This document shows, in pieces, positions 39,466 through 49,502 of a stretch of 64,000 nucleotides of DNA. The position numbers and the translations under genes were made by a program. Origin of the DNA: Akkermansiaceae bacterium (GTDB lineage Bacteria > Verrucomicrobiota > Verrucomicrobiia > Verrucomicrobiales > Akkermansiaceae); NCBI GenBank assembly GCA_015061985.1, contig SUVN01000006.1, positions 1-64,000 of the forward strand. The letters run 5' to 3'. Positions within the stretch are counted from its first letter, which is position 1; every line of letters begins with the position of its first letter. Under the pieces are notes generated by a model. It worked only from the letters and a program-made list of their open reading frames with translations, did no database searches and had not been told where the DNA came from.

Positions 39466-40689
39466 ATGACCTTTTACGAAGAGCTTGAATGGCGCGGTCT
39501 GGTAAACCAGATTTCCAGCCCGGATTTGATTGAGAAACTCAACCGGGGCGGACTGACGTTCTACATCGGCACGGATCCCACGGCCGACAGCCTGCATCTG
39601 GGGCACTATTCCAGCTTTCTGGTCACCCGCCGCCTGAAAGCCGCCGGCCACCATCCCATTCTGCTGGTCGGTCTGGCAACGGGGCTGATTGGTGACCCGC
39701 GCGGCACCGTGGAGCGCGAACTGAAGCAGAAGGAAGAAGTGTTCCGCAACTACGAAGCCCTGCGCGCGCAGGTGGAGAAAGTATTCGGGTTCGAGGTGGT
39801 GAACAACTACGACTGGGTCAAGGATATCAGCGTCATCGACTTCTTCCGCGACTACGGCAAGTACATCAACGTGGGCTACATGCTGTCCAAGGACCATGTG
39901 CGCCGCCAGATGGAGACGGGCATCTCTTACGCCGAATTCTCCTACATGCTGATTCAGGCGCTCGACTTCAAGCACCTGCACGAAACACGCGGAGTGGACT
40001 TGCAGGTGGCCGGCAGCGACCAGTGGGGCAACATCACCACAGGTATTGAGCTGATTCGCAAGACGACGGGTGACGAGGTGTATGCCCTCACCATGCCGCT
40101 GGTCACGGATGCCCAGGGCAACAAGTTCGGAAAGAGCGAGGGCAACGCCCTCTGGCTGGACAAGAACAAGACTTCCTCCTATGAGCTGTACCAATTCCTG
40201 CTCAATTCGGATGATGCCTGCGTCATCACCTATCTGAAGCGTCTGACCTTCCTGACACCGGAGCAGATTATGGACATCGAGGCACAGCACAAGGAGCACC
40301 CCGAGCTGCGCCTGGCACAGAAAGCTCTCGCCAGAGAAATCATCACCGATTTGCACGGAGCGGAAGAGTTCGCCCACGCCGTAGAAATCAGCGAAAAACT
40401 CTTTGCCGGAGATTTCCGAAGCCTCAGCCTCCGCGACATCAAGGCCGGCATGAAAAATGTGCCGCAGGTGCCCCTGACCACCGGACCGCTGGCCGATGTG
40501 CTGGTTGCTGCCAAGGTATGCAGCTCCAAGCGCGAGGCACGCGAATTCATCGGCAACGGCGCTATTTCGCTCAATGGCGAGGTAGTGAAAGACGCAGCCT
40601 TTGAGGTATCGCCCGCCATGGCTCTGGGCGGCGAGCTTGTCATCATCCGCCGAGGCAAGAAGAAGTTCTACATGGGTCTGTTTGCCTGA
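39466..40689 (+). CDS. tyrS: Tyrosyl-tRNA synthetase
   Basis: Charges tRNA-Tyr. The 407-aa class I enzyme has the HIGH motif as HLGH (TADSLHLGHYSS), the tyrosine pocket (YMLIQALDFKHLHETRGVDLQVAGSDQWGNI), the KMSKS loop as KFGKSEG and a C-terminal S4 RNA-binding domain (SSKREAREFIGNGAISLNGEVVKDAA). The track start at 39412 is a TTG in the promoter; ATG 39466 begins the conserved MTFYEELEWRGL. Its stop codon overlaps the start of the next gene (TGATG). No T-box leader is present. Confidence 0.97.
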   Translation: MTFYEELEWRGLVNQISSPDLIEKLNRGGLTFYIGTDPTADSLHLGHYSSFLVTRRLKAAGHHPILLVGLATGLIGDPRGTVERELKQKEEVFRNYEALRAQVEKVFGFEVVNNYDWVKDISVIDFFRDYGKYINVGYMLSKDHVRRQMETGISYAEFSYMLIQALDFKHLHETRGVDLQVAGSDQWGNITTGIELIRKTTGDEVYALTMPLVTDAQGNKFGKSEGNALWLDKNKTSSYELYQFLLNSDDACVITYLKRLTFLTPEQIMDIEAQHKEHPELRLAQKALAREIITDLHGAEEFAHAVEISEKLFAGDFRSLSLRDIKAGMKNVPQVPLTTGPLADVLVAAKVCSSKREAREFIGNGAISLNGEVVKDAAFEVSPAMALGGELVIIRRGKKKFYMGLFA

Positions 40690-41555
40690 TGCGACTCGGA
40701 TTGACAGGCCTATTGGTACTGCTGGCAGGCGGGTGTCCGGCCAACGATGAGATGCCCCCGGCTCTCCAGGCAGTTCTGGATATCGAACCCTATGCGGAAT
40801 ACGCACAGGCCGATGTTCCCCTGCCCCCGACATCCACACAGATGGAGGCCATGCCCCGGCAACTATTTATCGCGCGCGCTGACGCGATAAAAAAGGTACT
40901 GTATCACGGCATGGCCCGCACCCGTGCCAACCGATGGCGCGAAACCGACAGCAATCTGGCGGCTATGGCGAGAGAGGCAGAATCGCTCGCGGATGCACCG
41001 CCGGAGTTTGTTGCGCTGCTGAAAATACGGGCGACCGGCAACTTACCGAGGACAAGAGCTTACACTCTCCGCAAAGCGCAGGAACATCTGCTGCAAATGT
41101 ATGCCGTGGATGAGCTGCAGATGCGGCTGCTGCTCGATTGCGCGGATGCCGATGAGAAAACGGCAGACGAGCTCCTGCAACACCTTCCGCTGCATGCCGT
41201 GTTCAATATGGTACCGCAAACGCCCCCCACGCGGGCTCAGATTACGGCGGATTTGCAGCTCTACGCCGATATTCTCCATAGCGCAGCCGGGCTACTGGAA
41301 AAGGTGCAGGATGAGGAAAGCGCCCGAGCGATTCTGCCGGAGTTGAAACGCCTGCTCCTGCTCCATGATACCACGCTTGTTACCCGTGCCCAGCTGCTGC
41401 AGGGACTCATCCGGCCCGATTCGGTGGAAATGAAAACTGCAGCCGCCGCGCTGACCAAGGCCGAAAAGGAACTCCGCACACAGCGAGTGCGGCTGACGGA
41501 GAATAACTGGTTCGGCAGCAAAGAGCTCCGGGCGCTTGATTACCTGCTCAACTAA
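40689..41555 (+). CDS. Predicted lipoprotein of unknown function
   Basis: A 288-aa exported protein. The N terminus MRLGLTGLLVLLAGGCPANDE has a short basic region, a hydrophobic core and a lipobox-like LLAGGC, pointing to lipid attachment at Cys16; Ala at -3 is a less common variant. The rest is mostly helical and charged (QMRLLLDCADADEKTADELLQHLPLHAVFNM, ARAILPELKRLLLLHDTTLVTRAQLLQGLI), with no known domain. Start ATG overlaps the tyrS stop, so it is coupled to tyrS translation, though a functional link is unlikely. tig follows 134 bp later with its own promoter. Confidence 0.7.
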   Translation: MRLGLTGLLVLLAGGCPANDEMPPALQAVLDIEPYAEYAQADVPLPPTSTQMEAMPRQLFIARADAIKKVLYHGMARTRANRWRETDSNLAAMAREAESLADAPPEFVALLKIRATGNLPRTRAYTLRKAQEHLLQMYAVDELQMRLLLDCADADEKTADELLQHLPLHAVFNMVPQTPPTRAQITADLQLYADILHSAAGLLEKVQDEESARAILPELKRLLLLHDTTLVTRAQLLQGLIRPDSVEMKTAAAALTKAEKELRTQRVRLTENNWFGSKELRALDYLLN

Positions 41556-41620
41556 TAGGGAGGCAACGCAAGCATAAAATGCTCGATACACAGATATTTG
41601 CGTCATTGCAGATTCTGTGC

Positions 41621-41649
41621 TTGCCTTTTACACCCCCTTGAGGCATAAT
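41621..41649 (+). promoter_or_regulatory. Predicted promoter of tig
   Basis: TTGCCT, 17-bp spacer, CATAAT; start near 41656, leader about 34 nt. Confidence 0.65.
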
Positions 41650-41689
41650 CGGCACGCATTTTTTTACAGTTTTCTAACTCCACCATACC

Positions 41690-42997
41690 ATGGATATCAG
41701 CATCAACAAGACCAGCGATTGCCAGGCAACGCTTACTGCCACCGCCTCCGCTCAGGAAGTGTCCTCCATGAAGGACAGCATCATTGCCACCTATTCCAAG
41801 AGCGCCCGCATCCCCGGCTTCCGTCCCGGTAAGGCCCCCAAGAGCGTGATTGCCAAGCGCTACGCCTCCGCCATTGCAGAGGAAATGGACTACCGCATCA
41901 AGTCCGATGTGCAGGAGCAGGCCCTGGAGCAGAATCCCGACATGAAGGTGCTTGACTTCGGCACCCCCTCCGTCACCAACAATGAAGACGGCTCCACCAC
42001 CCTGACCTCCACCCTCACCATCGTGCCGGATTTCGAATTGCCCGAGTACATGGGTATCGAGGTGTCCGTCCCCTCCACGGAAGTGAGCGATGAAGAAGTG
42101 CAGGAAACGCTGCAGAAGTACGCAGAGTCCTCTGCCCGCCACGAAATCGTGGAGCGCGCCGGCGCCAAGGGCGATATCGCCGTGATTGATTTCAAGACCA
42201 CCATCGAGGGCAAGCCCACCGCCGAATACTGCGGCAAGCCCGTCGGCTTCATGGAAGGCCGCGACGGCCACTGGATGGCTCTGGAAGAAGACTCCTTTGT
42301 TCCCGGCCTGCCCGAGGGACTCATCGGCCTCTCTGCCGGCGACTCCAAGGACATTGTCGTCACCATGAAAGAAGATTTCCCCATCTCTGATCTGGCCGGC
42401 AAGGAGGTGACTTTCTCCTGCACGGTGAAAGAAGTGCGCGAGAAGCAGGTGCCGGAAATCACAGAGGAACTCTTCGCCGCCGCCCTGCCCGGCAAGTCCC
42501 TTGACGAAATCAAGGACATCGTCCGCGAAAACCTCAAGAGCAACAAGGAGCGCGCTAACGATGAAGCCAAGGCTGACCAGATTTCTGAGAAGATTGCCGA
42601 CCAGCTCACTTTCGCCCTTCCTGCTGACCTCGTGGAGCGCGAAAACGACAACACCGTCCAGCGCAAGGTATACGCCGCCATTCAGGCAGGCAACTACGAC
42701 ATCGCTAAGGACATGGATGCCCTCCGCGCCGATTCCGTGAAAGAAACGGAGCGCAATCTGCGCGTCTATTTCGCACTGCAGGAGATTGCCGCCAAGGAGA
42801 ACGTCACGGTGACTGATCAGGAGCTGCTGGAGGCTATGTCCCGCATGGCTGAGCAGGCTCAGGAGAAGAACCTCAAGAACTTCATCCGCAAGATGTATCG
42901 CGAGAACCGCGTGACGGGCATCCGTCTCTCCATCGTCACCTCCAAGGTGCTTGACCTCCTGGCTCGCAATGCCAAGGTCACGGTAAAGGAAGACTAA
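41690..42997 (+). CDS. tig: Trigger factor
   Basis: Ribosome-bound chaperone that shields new chains at the tunnel exit. The 435-aa protein has the N-terminal ribosome-binding domain with the signature SARIPGFRPGKAPKSVIAKRY (GFRxGKxP, residues ~38-60), the FKBP-like domain (KGDIAVIDFKTTIEGKPTAEYCGKPVGFMEG ... FVPGLPEGLIGLSAGDSKDI) and the helical C-terminal arms. The clpP-clpX genes that often follow tig are absent; a terminator and the autotransporter promoter come next. Codon use suggests high expression. Confidence 0.96.
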   Translation: MDISINKTSDCQATLTATASAQEVSSMKDSIIATYSKSARIPGFRPGKAPKSVIAKRYASAIAEEMDYRIKSDVQEQALEQNPDMKVLDFGTPSVTNNEDGSTTLTSTLTIVPDFELPEYMGIEVSVPSTEVSDEEVQETLQKYAESSARHEIVERAGAKGDIAVIDFKTTIEGKPTAEYCGKPVGFMEGRDGHWMALEEDSFVPGLPEGLIGLSAGDSKDIVVTMKEDFPISDLAGKEVTFSCTVKEVREKQVPEITEELFAAALPGKSLDEIKDIVRENLKSNKERANDEAKADQISEKIADQLTFALPADLVERENDNTVQRKVYAAIQAGNYDIAKDMDALRADSVKETERNLRVYFALQEIAAKENVTVTDQELLEAMSRMAEQAQEKNLKNFIRKMYRENRVTGIRLSIVTSKVLDLLARNAKVTVKED

Positions 42998-43021
42998 GCC
43001 CCCTCTTCTCTCGGATTTTCG

Positions 43022-43060
43022 CCCCGATGCGCGGTCTCTCACCGCCATCGGGGCCTTTTT
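43022..43060 (+). terminator. Rho-independent terminator of tig
   Basis: CCCCGAT and ATCGGGG arms with an inner GCGGT/ACCGC helix, followed by CCTTTTTATTTAT. Confidence 0.85.
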
Positions 43061-43098
43061 ATTTATCCTGGCGCATTTGATGCTAATTATCTTCCGTT

Positions 43099-43127
43099 TT
43101 GGTCTCTTTTGAGCTTGACTCTATAAT
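43099..43127 (+). promoter_or_regulatory. Predicted promoter of the autotransporter gene
   Basis: TTGGTC, 17-bp spacer, TATAAT; start near 43134, leaving a leader of about 130 nt before the ATG at 43264. Confidence 0.65.
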
Positions 43128-43263
43128 CCGATAGGGTAGAATGGACAAAGTAGAGATTTTGTTGTGCACTTTGTGCCCCGGAAGATGCATGAAGCCGCGC
43201 AACAAACTTCTCCCCGGCCTGACTCCGGGCATCTATCTTCCGACATTTCAACAACATACATAT

Positions 43264-46200
43264 ATGAAACCACACCTCCCCGTGTCTCTGCTTCGAGCAC
43301 TTGTTACTGCCGCGATTGCTTTCCCTGCGTTTGTATCCGGCGGGACAGCAGATATCCCCAGTGACTACACTCAAATCATTGCTACCACGACGAGCGACGT
43401 TGCAGGTTCGCAACCCAAGATGGCTTTTACATTGAAGCCAGCCAACCTGAGCACGGTTACCAACCCCACCATGACGTGGAATCCGGCAACTACCCTGCCC
43501 ATCACTCCCAGAGTAGACATCCTTTTCACCAGCTTTGATGATGGCAATAAATGCAGCATCAATATGTCTTCCGGCGGTTTTTTGATGACCGTGGGAGATG
43601 CTACATTTGTCAGTCTGTACAATGTCACGTTTGACAGCAATAACGCATCAGTCAAGTCAGATAATAACATTACAGGCTATGGCGGTACCATTATTTCCGG
43701 AGGCATGACGCACGATGCGGAAGGATTTCTGGAAGGGTATGAAATGCCTGACGGAGATGTAACATTCCGCAATAACCGCAATCTTTCTATCACCAGAAGC
43801 AGCCTGAGTGTTGCAGCGGAAAACGGGACAAAAATGGTGCGGGCCTACGGCTTCGGTGGTGTCATCATGTCGCCCACAACTGTCATTACCGGCAATAAGG
43901 ATATATACCTCGAAGCCAACACCCTGTCGGTTAAATCCAGCTCCAATCAAGCGAGCGAGGCCTACGGCTTCGGTGGTGTCATCTACGGCTCCGATATTTC
44001 CATTACCAATAATGAAGATGTCTATATTCAAGGCAATCGGCTGGATGTGACCACGTCCGGCGCGGCCGGCAGAGCCGGCGGAGCTGCACTCTTCTCCAAT
44101 CATACCGTGAGTATTGAGGGTAACACCTCAGTGACCATCCGTAACAATATCGTTCACTACAAGGACAGAACGCAAGAACATTCCTATCTTGAAAGTATCT
44201 GCATTGACTCCGAGCATCAGGGGCAGCTGAAACTTGCAGCCGGGGCTAACACAACTATCTCCCTCTTCGACCCGATAACCGTTGACTGCAATGTATCCAT
44301 CAATGCCAACTTCACCAATTCCGCCGGTGATTCTGAAAAGGCTGTGGGTGATGTCATGTTCTCCGCTCTGCACGCGGAAGCCGATTTGACAGCATTCCTC
44401 AAGGGGCTGCTGGGTGAAGGAAACGAACAGCCTTCGGTTGATGATCTTCTGCTCTCCCGCACCTCTCTGGTTCAGGGGACAACAACTCTTCATTCAGGCC
44501 GCATGATGCTGTGCGATGGTGCCAGATATGAAGGCGCAGGCTTTGTTGGTCTTGCCGGGTCTACCCTGTACATGCGTTCTTCCTCCATGTACGGAATCCT
44601 TGACCCGGATGCCGTGATTGCGTTCGGCGACGGACGGATTGTATTCCAATCCGGTGCCAATCTGTACCTGAAAAGCACCTCCAGCATGATTGATGCGGTA
44701 GAAACCAATTTTGCAGGTACCAACAAGGTGACGTTTGATATATCGTCCACCAATCTGACAGCCTCCAGCCTGTTCGTTAACGGGGAGCTCACCTTCAATG
44801 CCGGGACAACCCTTTACATCACTTCCGACAATCAGTTAACGGAAGGCGTATACACGCTCCTGAACACTACTGACCTCAATATTGAGGGGTGGAGCTCTGC
44901 CAATGTGACAGTCACGAGCAACGAAGATATCGGCTTTGATGCCACTTATGCCAACCTGCGTTGGGAGATTGTAAATAACGTCAATACACTGTACTACTAC
45001 ACCTCCATGCCGCCCTTACTGGACGCAACCTGGACTAATGAAGATGGGGACTTTGTGTGGAGTTCAACCGCTATCAACTGGGAGCAGATGGGACAGGCCT
45101 ATGCGTTCTCCAATGGTGCAACCGCTACTTTCACGGATGATGGATGCGGCACAATTCATCTGAAAGGCACTCTCCGCCCTTCAGAAGTACTGGTGGACAA
45201 CACTCTGGGCAAAGACTACGAATGGGTTGCTCATGCTGACGGCGGCAAACTTGCAGGTGACATGACCCTCACAAAGCGCGGTGCCGGCAAGCTCACAATT
45301 TCTTTGGCCAACGAATACACAGGCGGCACTTTTGTGGAGGATGGCACTCTGGTTGCCGGACACATTCAAGCTTTCGGCACGGGTGATATAACGGTAAAGG
45401 GAGGCAGTCTGGATTTGCAGAATCTGGCAGTCACCAATAAGGTAACGGTCAATGCAGGCTCGTTCATAGGCACAGCCTACGATGGTATTCTTACCGTTAC
45501 GGGTGATGCTACCCTCGGTGACAACACCACCGCGGCATCCATCAACCTCAAAGCTGCCTACATCAAAGGTGGTTCCATCGTCAGTACGAACATCACTGCA
45601 GAGGAGGCCACCATTGAAACCATCATCGCAGGGACTACGAACCTGACCGTCAATGGCAATACTACCATGCGCGGTGACCACACCTCCACAGGCACCTTTA
45701 CCGTCAATGGCGGAACGCTGCGAGTGGAAGGCTCCACATCTGCTGATCTGAACCTGAAAGGAGGCTCCTTTGTTGTGGAAACGCCTATGGTTCTCACTCA
45801 GGGACAGGATGTCACCTTCAACGGCGGCAATATGGTGGGTTCGCTGGAAACAGCCAATGGTTCAACTCTGAAGATCTCTGCCTCTTCTTCCATTTCCGAA
45901 GACCTGACGCTGAACGGCGGCACCGTCACTCCGGGCGGCTCCGGAATCAGCCTGAAAATCGGTGGTGATTTGATTATCCTCGGAAACACGACTATTGATG
46001 TTAACGCGTACGTTGATGAAGGCACCTATGTGCTGATGTCCGCTACCAGCATCAGCGATAATCTTGACCTGCTCACCGCTGTCACGGATACACGTAATGA
46101 AAACACTCTTGACGTGAGCGGCTCCAGCCTGGTTCTCAAGGTAAAGGAAAACCCTGCGACCCTCGCGTGGGACGCAGGCGCAGAGGGTATCTGGAGCACC

Positions 46201-48330
46201 CAGTCGGAGCAGGAATGGATTGTCGTGGACGGCGGCACAGACCCCAATCCTGATTCCTCTTTCTATAATCGAGATAAAGTCGTGTTCGACAAGGGTGGCG
46301 CGGCCGAAATCGTCGGCGAAGTGAAACCTGAATCCATTTCCGTGACCGGGACTGAGGATGTTTCATTCTCCGGCTCCGGTTCCATCGTCGGCGATGCTTC
46401 GCTTGTGAAGGAGGGAAGCGGCACGCTGAACATGAATGCCTCCAATGCCTACCTGGGTGGCACCGTCATCAAGGAAGGTACGGTTAATGCAGGCGGCAAA
46501 GACTCGTTCGGCCGTGCAGTCGGAGAGGATGGGAAAGTTCAGCTCGGCGCTATTGAGCTTCAGGGCGGACATCTCAACATGGGCGATTATGCGGTTGAAA
46601 ATGACGTGATGGCCTCCGGCGGCAAGTTCACCGGCACGGCTTACGACGGTGAGCTGACCGTGAAAGGCAATATCTCCGTAGGCGATAACACGACCGCTGC
46701 CGCCATTGCTCTGAAAGAAGGCTCCATCAAGGATGGTTCCCTCAAGGATACGTCCATTACGACTAGTGGTGATGCCGCCATTGAGTCTGCACTCAAGGGC
46801 ACGACTTCCCTCACGGTTGAAGACGGCGAAACTATCCTCAGGGGCAAGAATTCCTCTTCCGGCGATACCACCGTCAACGGTGGAGCTCTGCGCATTGCCC
46901 GCGATGAAGCCTTTGGCCCCGGCAATATCTACCTCAACAACGGTCGCATGATTGCAGAAGACAGCACCACGCTGGCGCTCTCCGGTAAGCAGGCGCTCTA
47001 TTTCCGTGGTGGCAGCATCACAGGCAACGTGGGCTCCGGCAACTCCACCGCCATCGTACTGGATCGCAATGGCGATATCGACGGCAATCTGCGCCTCAAC
47101 GGCGGCACCGTTTACTTCAACGGCAAGGCAGCCGCCCCGGCGGCAAGAACCGCTCAGGCTCGAAGCATGGCCGTCAAGTCCAATGGTTGCACCCTCTCCG
47201 TCTCCGGCAGCATTACGCTGACAGCAGACACGCTGGTTGAGCTGGAGGCCGGGCAGTACGCCGATGGCGACATTCTTATGGAAGCCGACAGTCTGACGGG
47301 CGATTTCGGCCAGCTAGTTCTCAACTATGACGATGGTAACCCCAACACGGAATACGCCCTTGCCCTGAAGGAAACTGATGGTAAGGTGCAGGTCTGGCTC
47401 GACCTTGACAAGGTTTATGAACACACCGATGGCAAGTGGGATATTTCCAACGGCGATCTCCGCGACCTGCTCGTGCAGAGCAACTGGGGAATGTTCGCCT
47501 CCTCCCATGCGTTCTCCGATGCCATGCAGGGCCAGCGTTCTGCCTCCGGCGTGGTGGGCAGCAAGGGGGTCATGGTCTGGGCCTCCGCTCTCTACAACCA
47601 CATGTCCGTAAATGATGACGGCACGAAGAACGGCGGCGACACCGACACCATGGGCGCTGCCGTAGGTATCGAAACCATGATTGGTTCCCGCAGCTGCATC
47701 GGTCTGGCCGTGGGCGTGACTTCCTCGGACATCAGCGTTGGTAACATTGCCGACGAGATGGAGCAGGACGGCACCTACATCGGCCTCTACGGTGCAACGG
47801 TGCTCTCCAGCAACGACATCAGCGGTCTGACTCTCAGCTGGTCTGCTGCCTACGGTGCTGTGGATTCCTCTCCCTCCGGTGCAGCCTCCAGCATTGAGTG
47901 GCAGCAGGACAGCTTCCAGCTCAACGGACGTCTGGATTGGAGCCGCAGCATCAGCGACCGCACCACGGTCAACGTGTTCGCCGGGCTGGAGTACTTCATG
48001 ACCACGGCTGATGAAGTGGCCGGGGTGGACAGCGGCGAAATCAGCAATCTGCGCGCCGAACTGGGTGCCGGCATTACCCGCCGCTACGCCTCCTCCGTGC
48101 TGTATGCAGAGGCTCGACTTCTGGGCGACATCATGCGCGATGATCCCACTCCCACCATCAACGGCTGGAGCGAGGAAGGTGCCAATCCCGGCACCGTGGG
48201 TGCAGGCTTCCGCGTGGGTGCCGCCTACGACATCAATGAGTTCTGGAGCATCGGTGCTAATGCCGGCGTAGAAATCATGGGCGATGCCACGAGCGCCGGT
48301 GCAAACGTGGGCGCTTCCCTCAAGTTCTGA
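43264..48330 (+). CDS. AIDA-type autotransporter with beta-helix passenger
   Basis: A 1688-aa type Va secreted surface protein. Residues 1-~27 form a signal peptide (MKPHLPVSLLRALVTAAIAFPAFVSGG). The passenger to about residue 1400 is a repetitive Gly/Asn/Thr-rich beta helix with autotransporter-associated strand repeats (LTKRGAGKLTISLANEYTGGTFVEDGTL near 670; VKEGSGTLNMNASNAYLGGTVIKEGTV near 1045). The C-terminal ~280 residues are the outer-membrane barrel (GVMVWASALYNHMSVNDD ... EYFMTTADEVAGVDSGEISNLRAELGAG) ending in the typical aromatic GASLKF. The passenger contains a duplicated unit of about 375 residues. The track's earlier start (43141) overlaps the promoter; ATG 43264 begins the signal peptide. 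Probably an adhesin; no protease motif seen. Confidence 0.93.
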   Translation: MKPHLPVSLLRALVTAAIAFPAFVSGGTADIPSDYTQIIATTTSDVAGSQPKMAFTLKPANLSTVTNPTMTWNPATTLPITPRVDILFTSFDDGNKCSINMSSGGFLMTVGDATFVSLYNVTFDSNNASVKSDNNITGYGGTIISGGMTHDAEGFLEGYEMPDGDVTFRNNRNLSITRSSLSVAAENGTKMVRAYGFGGVIMSPTTVITGNKDIYLEANTLSVKSSSNQASEAYGFGGVIYGSDISITNNEDVYIQGNRLDVTTSGAAGRAGGAALFSNHTVSIEGNTSVTIRNNIVHYKDRTQEHSYLESICIDSEHQGQLKLAAGANTTISLFDPITVDCNVSINANFTNSAGDSEKAVGDVMFSALHAEADLTAFLKGLLGEGNEQPSVDDLLLSRTSLVQGTTTLHSGRMMLCDGARYEGAGFVGLAGSTLYMRSSSMYGILDPDAVIAFGDGRIVFQSGANLYLKSTSSMIDAVETNFAGTNKVTFDISSTNLTASSLFVNGELTFNAGTTLYITSDNQLTEGVYTLLNTTDLNIEGWSSANVTVTSNEDIGFDATYANLRWEIVNNVNTLYYYTSMPPLLDATWTNEDGDFVWSSTAINWEQMGQAYAFSNGATATFTDDGCGTIHLKGTLRPSEVLVDNTLGKDYEWVAHADGGKLAGDMTLTKRGAGKLTISLANEYTGGTFVEDGTLVAGHIQAFGTGDITVKGGSLDLQNLAVTNKVTVNAGSFIGTAYDGILTVTGDATLGDNTTAASINLKAAYIKGGSIVSTNITAEEATIETIIAGTTNLTVNGNTTMRGDHTSTGTFTVNGGTLRVEGSTSADLNLKGGSFVVETPMVLTQGQDVTFNGGNMVGSLETANGSTLKISASSSISEDLTLNGGTVTPGGSGISLKIGGDLIILGNTTIDVNAYVDEGTYVLMSATSISDNLDLLTAVTDTRNENTLDVSGSSLVLKVKENPATLAWDAGAEGIWSTQSEQEWIVVDGGTDPNPDSSFYNRDKVVFDKGGAAEIVGEVKPESISVTGTEDVSFSGSGSIVGDASLVKEGSGTLNMNASNAYLGGTVIKEGTVNAGGKDSFGRAVGEDGKVQLGAIELQGGHLNMGDYAVENDVMASGGKFTGTAYDGELTVKGNISVGDNTTAAAIALKEGSIKDGSLKDTSITTSGDAAIESALKGTTSLTVEDGETILRGKNSSSGDTTVNGGALRIARDEAFGPGNIYLNNGRMIAEDSTTLALSGKQALYFRGGSITGNVGSGNSTAIVLDRNGDIDGNLRLNGGTVYFNGKAAAPAARTAQARSMAVKSNGCTLSVSGSITLTADTLVELEAGQYADGDILMEADSLTGDFGQLVLNYDDGNPNTEYALALKETDGKVQVWLDLDKVYEHTDGKWDISNGDLRDLLVQSNWGMFASSHAFSDAMQGQRSASGVVGSKGVMVWASALYNHMSVNDDGTKNGGDTDTMGAAVGIETMIGSRSCIGLAVGVTSSDISVGNIADEMEQDGTYIGLYGATVLSSNDISGLTLSWSAAYGAVDSSPSGAASSIEWQQDSFQLNGRLDWSRSISDRTTVNVFAGLEYFMTTADEVAGVDSGEISNLRAELGAGITRRYASSVLYAEARLLGDIMRDDPTPTINGWSEEGANPGTVGAGFRVGAAYDINEFWSIGANAGVEIMGDATSAGANVGASLKF

Positions 48331-48354
48331 TAACGCGCTCCCGCAATTCTCATC

Positions 48355-48392
48355 AGCGTGCTGTATCGATTATCGGTACAGCACGCTTTTTA
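48355..48392 (+). terminator. Rho-independent terminator of the autotransporter gene
   Basis: GCGTGCTGTA and TACAGCACGC form a 10-bp stem followed by TTTTTATAT. Confidence 0.93.
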
Positions 48393-48412
48393 TATCCCCC
48401 TGCCCTGCGGGC

Positions 48413-48451
48413 AAAAAAAAGCCCTCTGCGCGGCTGCAGGCGCAGAGGGCA
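48413..48451 (-). terminator. Rho-independent terminator of tal-galE
   Basis: On the minus strand GCCCTCTGCGC and GCGCAGAGGGC form an 11-bp stem followed by eight T. Confidence 0.95.
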
Positions 48452-48479
48452 ATCGTTGTAAGGATTTTTACCGGCAGTA

Positions 48480-49469
48480 TCAATAATGGCCGCCACGGGG
48501 GCCATTGTGCCACTTCCAGGCGGTTTCCACAATCTGGGTCACATCCTGATACTTGGGAATCCAGCCAAGGATTTCCGCCGCCTTACGGGAATCGGCAATC
48601 AGACGAGGCGGGTCACCCTCGCGACGCGGGCCGTAGGAGACCGGAGCCTTCATGCCCGTCACCTTCTCCGCAGCATCGATAATCTGTTTCACGGAGAATC
48701 CGTTGCCGGTTCCCAGATTGAACCAGTTGGTCTCGCCGCCCTTCATCAGGTAATCCAGTGCGCGCAGGTGGGCATCAGCCAAATCATCCACGTGGATATA
48801 GTCGCGGATGCAGGTGCCGTCCGGGGTATCATAATCCGTACCGAACACGGTGATACCCGGGCGCTCGCCCTTAATGGCCTGCAGAATCACGGGGATGAGG
48901 TGACTCTCCGGCTCATGATCTTCGCCGATGGCGCCATCCACGGAGGAGCCGGAGGCATTGAAGTAACGCAGGAACACGCTCTTGAGGCCGTAGGCGCGGT
49001 CGCAATCCTTGCACACCTTTTCCAGCATGAACTTGGAACCACCGTAGGGGTTGATGGGATCCTGCTTCTCGGTTTCGGGAATCGGTATCTGCGTGGGCTC
49101 ACCATAGGTGGCACAGGTGGAGGAGAACACGAAGCGCTTGGTGCCCGCCAGTATCATGGCACGCAGCAGCACCAGCGGCTTGGCGATATTGTTCTCGTAA
49201 TACTTCAGCGGGTCTGTCACAGACTCACCCACCTGAATGAAGGCGGCAAAGTGAACCACGGCATCGAACTTGCCGTTGATGAGCAGCGGGTACACCACAG
49301 CGGGGTCACCCAAATCACCTTTCACCAGGGTCACTTCCTTGTCTACAATGGCAGCCTGATGCCCGTAGACCATGCTATCCAGCACCGTCACGTCTGCTCC
49401 GGCTTTCACCAGCTGACGCACCGTGTGGGAACCAATATATCCGGCACCGCCGGTTACTAGTACTTTCAT
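48480..49469 (-). CDS. galE: UDP-glucose 4-epimerase
   Basis: Interconverts UDP-glucose and UDP-galactose using bound NAD, supplying galactose for surface glycans and for galactose use. The 329-aa short-chain dehydrogenase fold has the NAD motif VTGGAGYIGSHTVRQL, FSSTCATYGEP with the catalytic serine region, the catalytic NPYGGSKFMLEKV (YxxxK) and YIHVDDLADAHLRAL. It follows the transaldolase gene by 33 bp, probably in one transcript, and ends at a strong terminator facing that of the autotransporter. Confidence 0.96.
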   Translation of the reverse strand: MKVLVTGGAGYIGSHTVRQLVKAGADVTVLDSMVYGHQAAIVDKEVTLVKGDLGDPAVVYPLLINGKFDAVVHFAAFIQVGESVTDPLKYYENNIAKPLVLLRAMILAGTKRFVFSSTCATYGEPTQIPIPETEKQDPINPYGGSKFMLEKVCKDCDRAYGLKSVFLRYFNASGSSVDGAIGEDHEPESHLIPVILQAIKGERPGITVFGTDYDTPDGTCIRDYIHVDDLADAHLRALDYLMKGGETNWFNLGTGNGFSVKQIIDAAEKVTGMKAPVSYGPRREGDPPRLIADSRKAAEILGWIPKYQDVTQIVETAWKWHNGPRGGHY

Positions 49470-49502
49470 CGTTTGATTCAGATTGAAGTTAATAATGTAA
49501 AA

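Noticed and set aside
39409-40839. 476-aa minus-strand ORF opposite tyrS
   Set aside because: Antisense shadow; tyrS motifs are on the plus strand and the ORF crosses the tyrS promoter.
41603-43048. 481-aa minus-strand ORF opposite tig
   Set aside because: Antisense shadow of trigger factor, low-complexity Gly/Leu/His product.
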